Assembly: GCA_038224055.1 (NCBI GenBank) | Contig: JBBRGO010000244.1 | Coordinates: forward strand, 1-5,067 | Source: JBDSSS01 sp038224055 | GTDB lineage: Bacteria > Actinomycetota > Actinomycetes > Actinomycetales > Dermatophilaceae | Direction of reading: 5' to 3' | Length of the DNA stretch: 5,067 nucleotides | Shown here: one piece after another, positions 1 to 5,067 of the stretch | How the letters are laid out: each line of letters begins with the position of its first letter | How positions within the stretch are numbered: position 1 is the stretch's first letter | Notes under the pieces: generated by a model | What the model was told of the DNA's origin: nothing | What the model saw: only the letters and a program-made list of their open reading frames with translations | Database searches by the model: none | Made by a program: the position numbers and the translations under genes

Positions 1-512
1 ACGGCTGTCGCCGCCTCCTCGGCTGCCGGTTCCACGGCCGCTGCCGGGCCGGCAGGGGCCTCGGGCTCCTCGGCGGTCAGCTGCTTCTCGACGCAGGCCA
101 CGAAGGCCTGGAGCAGCTTGTCGGAGACGTCCTGCATGACACCTCGGCCGAACTGCGCCGGCTTGCCCGTGACGGACAGGTCCGTCACGACGTCGGCGCG
201 GGTCCCGGTGCCGTCCGGGCTCAGCTCGATCGACACCGTGGCCCCGGCGGTGCCGTTGCCCCGCTTGTCCTTGCCCTTCGCCGAGATGACGGCACGATGC
301 GTCGCGTCGTCCCGCTCGACGAAGGATCCGGAGCCGGAGTAGACCAGCGCGATCGGTCCGAGCTTGACCTTGACGGTGCCCGAGAAGCTGTCGTCGCTGA
401 CCTCGGTGACCGTGGCCCCGGGGAAGCAGCCCCCGACCTTCTCGAGGTCCATGAAGAGTGCCCAGGCGTCGTCGGGGGAGGTCGGGACGGTGAAGGAGTG
501 GGTCAGGTCCAT
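1..512 (-). CDS. coxG: CoxG-like SRPBCC-domain accessory protein of the CO-dehydrogenase family operon (3' end cut by the window edge)
   Basis: The reading frame starts with ATG at 512 and stays open to the window edge, giving 170 residues with the C-terminus missing. The N-terminus MDLTHSFTVPTSPDDAWALF, the CFPGA motif (about residues 29-33), the LGPIALVYSGSG strand (51-62) and the closing helix GRGVMQDVSDKLLQAF (122-137) are typical of the CoxG/SRPBCC fold, a helix-grip fold with a hydrophobic ligand cavity. CoxG proteins accompany coxSLM genes; work on mycobacterial CO dehydrogenase, as I recall it, links CoxG to quinone delivery and membrane attachment. From about residue 147 the protein becomes an Ala/Pro/Glu-rich linker (EEPEAPAGPAAAVEPAAEEA), presumably leading to a C-terminal segment outside the window. 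It is the fourth gene of the operon, 69 bases after coxM. The start is supported by GGGAGGT six bases upstream. No hydrophobic membrane segment is visible in the part present. Family assignment is firm; the exact role with a form II enzyme is inference. Confidence 0.9.
   Translation of the reverse strand, partial: MDLTHSFTVPTSPDDAWALFMDLEKVGGCFPGATVTEVSDDSFSGTVKVKLGPIALVYSGSGSFVERDDATHRAVISAKGKDKRGNGTAGATVSIELSPDGTGTRADVVTDLSVTGKPAQFGRGVMQDVSDKLLQAFVACVEKQLTAEEPEAPAGPAAAVEPAAEEAATA
41..55. repeat. Short inverted repeat in the coxG linker region
   Basis: CTGCCGG and CCGGCAG form 7-base arms around a single G. It lies in the low-complexity Ala/Pro-encoding tail of coxG, where GC-rich codons make such repeats easy to get by chance. 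No function is claimed. Confidence 0.4.
168..189. repeat. 22-base inverted repeat inside coxG
   Basis: The arms CGTGACGGAC (168-177) and GTCCGTCACG (180-189) are perfect 10-base complements around AG. They encode part of VVTDLSVT (about CoxG residues 108-115), a conserved strand region, so coding constraint may explain much of it. In RNA the arms could form a stable hairpin with the terminal pair opened. It has no run of T on either side, so it is not a normal intrinsic terminator. Confidence 0.7.
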
Positions 513-518
513 GGACCG

Positions 519-525
519 ACCTCCC
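519..525 (-). promoter_or_regulatory. Ribosome binding site of coxG
   Basis: Read on the minus strand the site is GGGAGGT, six bases before the ATG at 512. It is the strongest Shine-Dalgarno match in the operon and fixes the coxG start. It implies that coxG is initiated independently of coxM. Confidence 0.75.
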
Positions 526-550
526 GTCGCCCCTTCGGCCGGGCAGGCTC

Positions 551-579
551 GATCACCGGGCGTCCCTGGGTGATCACCC
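551..579. repeat. Palindromic element in the coxM-coxG gap
   Basis: The 69-base gap (513-581) contains a perfect 12-base palindrome GGGTGATCACCC at 568-579, three bases downstream (in the transcribed direction) of the coxM stop codon. A further copy of the half, GATCACC, is at 551-557. As an alternative fold, GATCACC (551-557) pairs with GGTGATC (569-575), extended by GGG (558-560) with CCC (564-566) around CGT. The two folds are mutually exclusive. No T-rich tract follows on the minus strand, so a classical terminator is unlikely; an mRNA stability or processing hairpin between operon segments, or a protein binding site, are possible readings. Confidence 0.6.
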
Positions 580-581
580 GG

Positions 582-1439
582 TCACGCCCCCGCCGCCGCG
601 AGCACCGCACGACGGGTGAGCACCGTCGCGAGGTGCTTCCGGTAGTCGCTGTTGCCGTTGAGGTCCGAGGGCGGGTTGGTGCCCTCGGCCACCGCGGCGA
701 CGGCAGCCCGCACGGCATCGTCGGTGGCCTCCTTGCCGACGAGTGCCTCCTCGACGGCTTTGGCGCGCAACGGCGTCGAGCCCATGTTGGTGAGGCCCAC
801 GCGTGCCTCGGCGATCCTGCCGCCTTCGCTGCGAACGGTGGCAGCGACCCCGACGATCGACCACTGGTGACTGACCCGGACGAACTTCTCGTAGTGCGCT
901 CCCCAGCCGGTGTGCTTGGGGACGCGGATCTGCGTCAGCAGCTCGTCCTCCCCGACCGCGGTGCTGAACAGGTCCTCGAAGAAGTCGTCAGCGGCGACGG
1001 TCCGGGTCTGCCCACCCGATCCGGCGATGACGAACTCCGCACCGAGCGCGAGCGCCGGAGCTCCCACGTCCCCGGCCGGGTCCGCGTGCACGAGCGCGCC
1101 GCCGATCGTCCCTCGGTGACGGATCTGCGGGTCCGCCACCGTCGCGATCGCCTTGGACAACAGGGCCGCATGGGTGCTGACGGCTTCGGAGGCGAGGACG
1201 GCGGCATACGTCGTCATGGCTCCGATGACGAGGTGGTCACCCTCCTCGGTCACGCCCTGGAGCTCCCTGATCTTGCCGAGGTCGATGACGACGCCCGGGG
1301 CGTTGAGCCGCATCCGGAGGATCGGCAGCAGCGACTGGCCACCGGCGAGGATCTTCGCCTCGTCCCCGTGCTCGACGAGGGCGTCGATCGCCTCGGTCAC
1401 CGAAGCGGGGGCGAGGTAGTCGAACGCTGCGGGAATCAC
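582..1439 (-). CDS. coxM: FAD-binding medium subunit of a form II CO-dehydrogenase-type Mo hydroxylase
   Basis: This is a 285-residue flavoprotein subunit, the usual length for CoxM. It would bind FAD and pass electrons from the CoxS iron-sulfur clusters to the final acceptor; it acts in the cytoplasm or at the inner face of the membrane as part of an (LMS)2 complex, as known for the family. The N-terminus PAAFDYLAPASVTEAIDAL is typical, followed by the FAD pyrophosphate-binding motif AGGQSLLP (residues 32-39) and the second FAD motif TIGGALVHADPAGD (111-124); the C-terminal CO_deh_flav_C domain starts near residue 180 (AHYEKFVRVSHQWSIVGVAA). The start is GTG at 1439-1437, whose GTGA overlaps the coxL stop TGA by four bases, and GAAGGTGG lies six bases upstream. 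The overlap indicates translational coupling, so CoxM and CoxL should be made in step. I see no frameshift or missing motif. Confidence 0.95.
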   Translation of the reverse strand: MIPAAFDYLAPASVTEAIDALVEHGDEAKILAGGQSLLPILRMRLNAPGVVIDLGKIRELQGVTEEGDHLVIGAMTTYAAVLASEAVSTHAALLSKAIATVADPQIRHRGTIGGALVHADPAGDVGAPALALGAEFVIAGSGGQTRTVAADDFFEDLFSTAVGEDELLTQIRVPKHTGWGAHYEKFVRVSHQWSIVGVAATVRSEGGRIAEARVGLTNMGSTPLRAKAVEEALVGKEATDDAVRAAVAAVAEGTNPPSDLNGNSDYRKHLATVLTRRAVLAAAGA

Positions 1440-3919
1440 TGGGCACCACCTTCGGGGGACGGAACGGCTTGGTTGGGGGCGGCCGGGTCGAAGTGCGGCT
1501 GCCCGTCACGCTCACCCTCACCGGGATCGGCCTTGGTCCCCGACTGGATGGCGTTCCAGACCCGCTCCGGCGTGCACGGCATGAGGATGTCGTTGACGCC
1601 GAACTGACGGATCGCATCGACGACCGCGTTGACGACCGCGGGCGTGGACGCGATGGTCCCGGCCTCACCGACTCCCTTGGTGCCCAGGGTGTTCGACGTC
1701 GCAGGCGAGGTGGTGTGCTCGCTCACGTAGTTGATCGTGTCGGCCGCGGTCGGCAGGGTGTAGTCGACGAAGGACCCCGTGACGAGGGTGCCCTGGTCAT
1801 CGAACTCCGCCCCTTCCCAGAGCGCCTGAGCGATGCCCTGGACCAGACCTCCGTGGATCTGGCCCTCGACGATGAGCGGGTTGATGATGTTGCCGATGTC
1901 GTCGACGCAGACGTACTTGCGCATCGTCGACGCGCCCGTCTCGGTGTCGACCTCCATGGCGCACAGGTGGGTTCCGTGCGGGAAGGAGAAGTTCACCGGG
2001 TCGAAGGTCGCGTCGGCGTCGAGGCCGGGCTCCACCCCGTCGGGAAGGTTGTGGGCCGCGAAGGAGGCGAGGGCCAGCTCGGCCATCGTCACGCCCTTGT
2101 CGGTCCCCTTGACGCCGAAGCGTCCGCCGACGAACTCGAGGTCGTCGACGCTGGCCTCGAGCAGGTGCGCGGCCACCGGGCGGGCCCGCTCGATGACCTT
2201 GTCGGCCGCACGGACGAGCGCCTCACCGCCGACGACGAGCGATCGCGAGCCGTAGGTGTCCATGCCCTTGTGCGAGATCTGCGTGTCCCCGTGCAGCACC
2301 TCGATGTCCTCGAAGGGGATACCGAGCCGGTCGGAGACGATCTGGCTCCACGCCGTCTCGTGGCCCTGGCCGTGCGCGGACGCACCGGTCAGCACCTCGA
2401 CCTTGCCGGTCGCGAGCATCCGGATGCTCGCGTGCTCCCAGCCGCCGGCCCCGTAGTCGAGCGAGCCGAGCACGCGGGAGGGCGCGAGGCCGCACATCTC
2501 GGTGAAGGTCGAGACGCCGATGCCGAGCTGGACCGGGTCGCCCGACTCGCGACGCTGCTTCTGCTCCGCACGCAGCTCGTCGTAGCCAAAGAGCTCCTTG
2601 GCCTTCGCCGTCGCCTTCTCGTAGCTGCCGGAGTCGTAGGTCATGCCCGCGACACTCGTGAAGGGGAACTCGTCCTCGGTGATCCAGTTCTGCTCACGGA
2701 TGACGAGCGGGTCGACCCCGACCTCCGCCGCGAGCTCGTCCATGATCCGCTCGATGGCATAGGTCGCCTCGGGGCGCCCGGCGCCACGGTAGGCGTCGAC
2801 CCACGTCTTGTTGGTCAGCACCGTCTGGCAGTTGAACTGGTAGGCCGGGAACTTGTAGATCGAGTTGTACATCCACGCCCCGAGGACGGGCACGCCGCCG
2901 CCGACGACGCCGATGTAGGCACCCATGTCGGCCAGCAGGTCGACCTTGAGCCCGGTGACGGTGCCGTCCTTCTCCGCGGAGAGGGTGAGCGTCTGCCACT
3001 GGTCGCGGCCGTGGTGCCCGGAGACGAGGGACTCCGACCGGGTCTCGGTGTACTTCAGCGGCTTGCCGAGACGGCGGGCGAGGGCGATCGTGATGAACTC
3101 CTCCGGCGTCGTCTGGAGCTTGCCGCCGAAGCCACCGCCGACGTCGGGGGCGATGATCCGCAGCTTCGACTCCGGCACGCCCATCACGGCGGCCACGAGG
3201 AAGCGCAGGATGTGCGGCACCTGCGTCGAGGACCACACGGTCAGCTGCTCGGCGGTGGGGTCCACGACGACGGAGCGGGGCTCCATGAAGGCCGGGATGA
3301 GCCGCTGCTGGCGGTACTCCCGCTCGATGACGATGCCGTCGGTGCGCGCCTTGGCGATCGCCGCCTCGACGTCGCCACCGGAGCCCTGCTCCGCTGAGTC
3401 GAGCTTCCACAGGGCGGACTTGTTCGTGCCGAGATCGGGGTGGGCGAGGACCGTGTCGGCCGCCGCCTCCTTGAGGTCGAGCGCGGCAGGCAGCTCCTCG
3501 TAGTCGACGTCGACGAGCTCGGCGGCGTCACGGGCCTCGGCGGGGGTGCGCGCGACGATGACCGCGACGATCTCGCCGGCACAGGCGACCCGGTCGATCG
3601 CGACGGGCAGGTGGGTCGGCGTGACCTGGTCCGGGGTGATCGGCCAGGCGTTGGCGATCGACCCCTGCTCGTCCTTGACGTCCTCGCCGGTCACGACGGT
3701 GACGACGCCCGGCGCGGCCTTGGCCTCGTCGACGTTGATCGCGGTGATCTTCGCGTGGGCGTAGGGGCTGCGCACCATGGCGAGGTGCAGCATCCCCGGG
3801 AGCGTGATGTTGTCGGTCCAGCGGGTGCGACCGGTGATGAGGCGCTGGTCCTCCTTGCGCCGACGGGCGCGGCCGATCTCCGGGGTGGACTGTGCCGGGG
3901 CGTCCTCGGTGATGGTCAT
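1436..3919 (-). CDS. coxL: Molybdenum cofactor-binding large subunit, form II CoxL-type (AYRGAGR) Mo hydroxylase
   Basis: This 827-residue protein is the catalytic subunit. The N-terminal a/b-hammerhead domain spans about residues 15-145 (GRTRWTDNITLPGMLHLAMVRSP is typical of its start), followed by the Mo-cofactor domains. Visible landmarks are STQVPH with Q233 (equivalent to the active-site Gln of the family), GGGFGGK at 261-267, the signature AYRGAGR at 376-382, GQGHETAW at 517-524 (molybdopterin cytosine dinucleotide binding) and GVGEAG with E752, the catalytic glutamate. Form I CO dehydrogenases have AYxCSFR with a copper-binding Cys; here that position is G379, so a Mo-Cu centre is not expected and the substrate is uncertain. 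The active-site loop resembles xanthine/aldehyde oxidases. A polar tail of about 36 residues follows PERVWNAIQ. The ATG at 3919 overlaps the coxS stop as ATGA; 45 additional in-frame residues upstream are coxS sequence in another frame and are not expected to be translated. There is no signal peptide. Confidence 0.95.
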   Translation of the reverse strand: MTITEDAPAQSTPEIGRARRRKEDQRLITGRTRWTDNITLPGMLHLAMVRSPYAHAKITAINVDEAKAAPGVVTVVTGEDVKDEQGSIANAWPITPDQVTPTHLPVAIDRVACAGEIVAVIVARTPAEARDAAELVDVDYEELPAALDLKEAAADTVLAHPDLGTNKSALWKLDSAEQGSGGDVEAAIAKARTDGIVIEREYRQQRLIPAFMEPRSVVVDPTAEQLTVWSSTQVPHILRFLVAAVMGVPESKLRIIAPDVGGGFGGKLQTTPEEFITIALARRLGKPLKYTETRSESLVSGHHGRDQWQTLTLSAEKDGTVTGLKVDLLADMGAYIGVVGGGVPVLGAWMYNSIYKFPAYQFNCQTVLTNKTWVDAYRGAGRPEATYAIERIMDELAAEVGVDPLVIREQNWITEDEFPFTSVAGMTYDSGSYEKATAKAKELFGYDELRAEQKQRRESGDPVQLGIGVSTFTEMCGLAPSRVLGSLDYGAGGWEHASIRMLATGKVEVLTGASAHGQGHETAWSQIVSDRLGIPFEDIEVLHGDTQISHKGMDTYGSRSLVVGGEALVRAADKVIERARPVAAHLLEASVDDLEFVGGRFGVKGTDKGVTMAELALASFAAHNLPDGVEPGLDADATFDPVNFSFPHGTHLCAMEVDTETGASTMRKYVCVDDIGNIINPLIVEGQIHGGLVQGIAQALWEGAEFDDQGTLVTGSFVDYTLPTAADTINYVSEHTTSPATSNTLGTKGVGEAGTIASTPAVVNAVVDAIRQFGVNDILMPCTPERVWNAIQSGTKADPGEGERDGQPHFDPAAPNQAVPSPEGGAQ
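1446..1453 (-). promoter_or_regulatory. Ribosome binding site of coxM, inside the end of coxL
   Basis: GAAGGTGG on the minus strand lies six bases before the GTG at 1439. It supports the GTG start and, together with the GTGA overlap, coupled initiation. Confidence 0.65.
2411..2432. repeat. Perfect 22-base palindrome inside coxL
   Basis: The two 11-base arms CGCGAGCATCC and GGATGCTCGCG are exact reverse complements with no spacer. The next bases outward (T and T) do not pair. The palindrome encodes A-S-I-R-M-L-A (CoxL residues 497-503). A perfect palindrome of this length is rare by chance in a window of this size, even at high GC. It could be a binding site or an mRNA hairpin, or a coincidence of codon choice; no function can be assigned. 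Confidence 0.85.
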
Positions 3920-4458
3920 GCGTTCACCGCCGTCTCGCTCGCGACGGGGGTGTCGGCCACGTCGCTGCGAGCCCCGTCGGCCGATGAGGCGTCGGCGCTC
4001 ATCGCGCCCGCCGCCTGCCGGACCGCCTTGACGATGTTCTGGTAGCCCGTGCACCGGCAGAGGTTGCCCTCCATGCCCTCACGGATCTCCGCCTCGGTGG
4101 GGTCGGGGTTGTTCTTGAGCAGGTCACAGGCCTGCATGATCATCCCCGGCGTGCAGTAGCCGCACTGGAGGGCGTGGCACTCGTGGAAGGCCTGCTGCAT
4201 CGGGTGGAGCTCACCGTGCTCCGAGAGGCCCTCGATGGTCGTCACCTCGTGCCCGTCGGCCTGGACGGCCAGGACGTTGCACGACTTGACGCTCACACCG
4301 TCGAGGTGCACGGTGCACGCCCCGCAGTTGCTCGTGTCACAGCCGACGACGGTCCCGGTCTTGCCGACGTTCGTCCGGAGGTAGTGGACCAGTAGGGTCC
4401 TCGGTTCGACCTCGTCGGAGTACGAGACTCCATCGACGGTCACCTTGATACGGGTCAT
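3916..4458 (-). CDS. coxS: Small [2Fe-2S] iron-sulfur subunit of the Mo hydroxylase
   Basis: This 180-residue ferredoxin-like subunit relays electrons from the Mo site of CoxL to FAD in CoxM. The N-terminal plant-type ferredoxin domain shows GCDTSNCGACTVHLDG with C40, C45, C48 and the fourth ligand C60. The C-terminal helical domain shows QCGYCTPGM (C99, C102) and LCRCTGYQNI (C134, C136), the second cluster; Q98 before C99 is the residue that contacts the molybdopterin in relatives. All eight cluster cysteines are present. Typical CoxS proteins end near residue 150-165; here an Ala/Ser/Asp-rich tail of about 30 residues follows, of unknown role. It is the first gene of the operon, with ATG at 4458 and GGAAGG eight bases upstream. 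Its TGA overlaps the coxL ATG by four bases. Being first in the order S-L-M agrees with a form II cluster. Confidence 0.95.
   Translation of the reverse strand: MTRIKVTVDGVSYSDEVEPRTLLVHYLRTNVGKTGTVVGCDTSNCGACTVHLDGVSVKSCNVLAVQADGHEVTTIEGLSEHGELHPMQQAFHECHALQCGYCTPGMIMQACDLLKNNPDPTEAEIREGMEGNLCRCTGYQNIVKAVRQAAGAMSADASSADGARSDVADTPVASETAVNA
3924..3931 (-). promoter_or_regulatory. Weak ribosome binding site of coxL, inside the end of coxS
   Basis: GGCGGTGA on the minus strand lies four bases before the ATG at 3919. The match is weak, so coxL translation probably relies on ribosomes finishing coxS at the ATGA overlap. Confidence 0.45.
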
Positions 4459-4466
4459 TCTGTGTA

Positions 4467-4472
4467 CCTTCC
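4467..4472 (-). promoter_or_regulatory. Ribosome binding site of coxS
   Basis: GGAAGG on the minus strand lies eight bases before the ATG at 4458, a normal spacing that supports this start. Confidence 0.65.
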
Positions 4473-4503
4473 TGCTGCGCTGCAGTGGCTTCCCTTGGCG
4501 AGA

Positions 4504-4531
4504 GTCTTACTCGGGAGTTGGCCCCTGACAA
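4504..4531 (-). promoter_or_regulatory. Possible sigma-70-type promoter of the cox operon
   Basis: On the minus strand TTGTCA (4531-4526) is a five-of-six match to the -35 consensus. Sixteen bases on lies TAAGAC (4509-4504), which is a poor -10 match at three of six. The distance to the coxS start is reasonable (about 45 bases). The call rests mainly on the -35 and on position, and an alternative sigma factor promoter would not be recognised this way. Confidence 0.3.
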
Positions 4532-4556
4532 GGGCTGCCCGTGATCGCCGCGCCCC

Positions 4557-4563
4557 GGAGGGG
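4557..4563 (+). promoter_or_regulatory. Ribosome binding site upstream of the aldo/keto reductase
   Basis: GGAGGGG is followed by ATG codons at 4568, 4576 and 4582. The ATG at 4568 opens only a three-codon frame (Met-Gln-Val-stop) whose TGA overlaps the ATG at 4576 as ATGA. The distance from the site to 4576 is 12 bases, longer than usual; CAGGT just before 4576 is a weak second site that would suit the ATG at 4582. Confidence 0.5.
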
Positions 4564-4575
4564 AAAGATGCAGGT

Positions 4576-5067
4576 ATGACGATGCACGCCGACGACTACC
4601 AGGCTCTCCGCTCCCGCTACGACTCGATGACCTACCGCCGCACCGGCCGGAGCGGTCTCGACCTCCCCGCCGTGTCCCTCGGGCTCTGGCACAACTTCGG
4701 CGACGACGTGCCGCTCGAGAACCAGCGGGCCACCCTGCGCCGTGCTTTTGACCTCGGCGTGACCCACTTCGACCTCGCCAACAACTACGGGCCGCCCTAC
4801 GGCAGCGCGGAGCGCAACTTCGGCGCGATCTACGCGCAGGACTTCCGGCGCTACCGCGACGAGCTGATCATCTCCAGCAAGGCGGGCTACGACATGTGGC
4901 CCGGTCCCTACGGCCAGGGCGGCGGATCCCGCAAGTACGTCCTGTCCTCCCTCGACCAGTCCCTCCAGCGGCTCGGCCTCGACTACGTCGACATCTTCTA
5001 CAGCCACCGCTTCGACGAGACGACCCCGCTCGAGGAGACGATGGGCGCCCTCGACACCGCGGTACGC
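4576..5067 (+). CDS. yghZ: Aldo/keto reductase, YghZ/L-glyceraldehyde-3-phosphate reductase group (N-terminal half, cut by the window edge)
   Basis: The frame is open from ATG 4576 to the window end, 164 residues of an expected 330-350. The segments MTYRRTGRSGLDLPAVSLG, LWHNFGDD, FDLANNYGPPYGSAERNFG, LIISSKAGYDMWPGPYG and LGLDYVDIFYSHRFDE are characteristic of YghZ-type proteins, NADPH-dependent reductases related to the potassium-channel beta subunit; E. coli YghZ reduces L-glyceraldehyde 3-phosphate and methylglyoxal. The (b/a)8 barrel catalytic tetrad is present: D66, Y71, K102 and H144. The protein is expected to be cytoplasmic. It is transcribed divergently from the Mo hydroxylase operon, so shared regulation is possible but not shown. 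The start could instead be ATG 4582, which would remove two residues; the family's N-terminus is variable and does not decide this. The substrate in this organism is inferred from family only. Confidence 0.93.
   Translation, partial: MTMHADDYQALRSRYDSMTYRRTGRSGLDLPAVSLGLWHNFGDDVPLENQRATLRRAFDLGVTHFDLANNYGPPYGSAERNFGAIYAQDFRRYRDELIISSKAGYDMWPGPYGQGGGSRKYVLSSLDQSLQRLGLDYVDIFYSHRFDETTPLEETMGALDTAVR

Larger units (their letters stand above)
4459..4575. promoter_or_regulatory. Divergent intergenic region between the cox operon and the aldo/keto reductase gene
   Basis: These 117 bases separate the two start codons and must hold the promoters for both directions unless transcription enters from elsewhere. 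Short dyads are visible: CCCT-GACA-AGGG (4523-4534 approximately) and GAGT-CTT-ACTC (4502-4512). Both overlap the candidate promoter of the cox operon and could be operator half-sites. I see no riboswitch-like structure and no coding sequence of any length. Confidence 0.6.

Noticed and set aside
551..579. An intrinsic terminator after coxM
   Set aside because: The hairpin potential is real, but no T-run follows in the transcribed direction, and coxG begins soon after in the same direction.
297..1607. A 436-residue open frame on the plus strand across coxG, the gap, coxM and the coxL end
   Set aside because: It crosses three genuine genes antisense, has low-complexity Arg/Gly/Asp composition and no recognisable motif or ribosome binding site.
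1469..3397. A 642-residue open frame on the plus strand, antisense to coxL
   Set aside because: It is a mirror of high-GC codon bias: the frame is Arg/Asp/Gly/Val-rich, shows no recognisable domain, and lies opposite a gene with every family motif intact.
3830..3870. Arg-rich stretch near the CoxL N-terminus (RARRRKEDQR) as a Tat export signal
   Set aside because: No hydrophobic segment follows it, and the same charged stretch before LITGRTRWTDN is normal for cytoplasmic members of this family.
3920..4054. A 45-residue N-terminal extension of CoxL
   Set aside because: The extension is Arg/Gly-rich out-of-frame coxS sequence; family alignment and the ATGA overlap both point to the ATG at 3919.
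4459..4575. A molybdenum-cofactor riboswitch upstream of coxS
   Set aside because: The leader available before coxS is short, and I see no set of paired stems of the kind expected; only short dyads are present.
4507..5007. A 166-residue minus-strand open frame opposite the aldo/keto reductase
   Set aside because: It is antisense to a clearly conserved reductase and overlaps the divergent promoter region; its Val/Ala/Glu-rich sequence looks like a codon-bias shadow.

Overview
The window looks like chromosomal DNA of a high-GC Gram-positive bacterium (Actinomycetota; a Micrococcales-type actinobacterium would fit, but the genus cannot be fixed from sequence reading alone). The reasons are the strong GC bias at third codon positions, TGA stops, a GTG start, 4-base stop/start overlaps and GGAGG-type ribosome binding sites. 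No rRNA, tRNA, mobile element or CRISPR array is visible.

Most of the window (positions 1-4458, minus strand) is one operon for a molybdenum hydroxylase of the CO-dehydrogenase/xanthine-oxidase family. It reads right to left: coxS (two [2Fe-2S] clusters), coxL (molybdenum cofactor catalytic subunit), coxM (FAD subunit), then after a 69-base gap coxG (SRPBCC-domain accessory protein), which runs off the left edge. The S/L and L/M junctions are 4-base overlaps (ATGA and GTGA), so the three enzyme subunits are probably translationally coupled. Electrons would flow from the Mo site in CoxL through the CoxS iron-sulfur clusters to FAD in CoxM, and possibly on to quinone with help from CoxG.

The central observation is that CoxL carries AYRGAGR, the form II signature, and not AYxCSFR, the form I signature. 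The cysteine that holds copper in the genuine Mo-Cu CO dehydrogenase is replaced by glycine. The gene order S-L-M is also the one associated with form II. The enzyme is therefore better described as a form II CoxL-type Mo hydroxylase of unknown substrate than as a proven CO dehydrogenase.

A 117-base divergent intergenic region (4459-4575) separates the operon from a plus-strand aldo/keto reductase of the YghZ (L-glyceraldehyde-3-phosphate reductase, Kv-beta-like) group, of which the N-terminal half is present. This gap holds ribosome binding sites for both directions, a weak promoter candidate for the cox operon and short inverted repeats. Two unusually good inverted repeats of 22 bases lie inside coding sequence (coxL and coxG), and a compact palindrome sits in the coxM-coxG gap.
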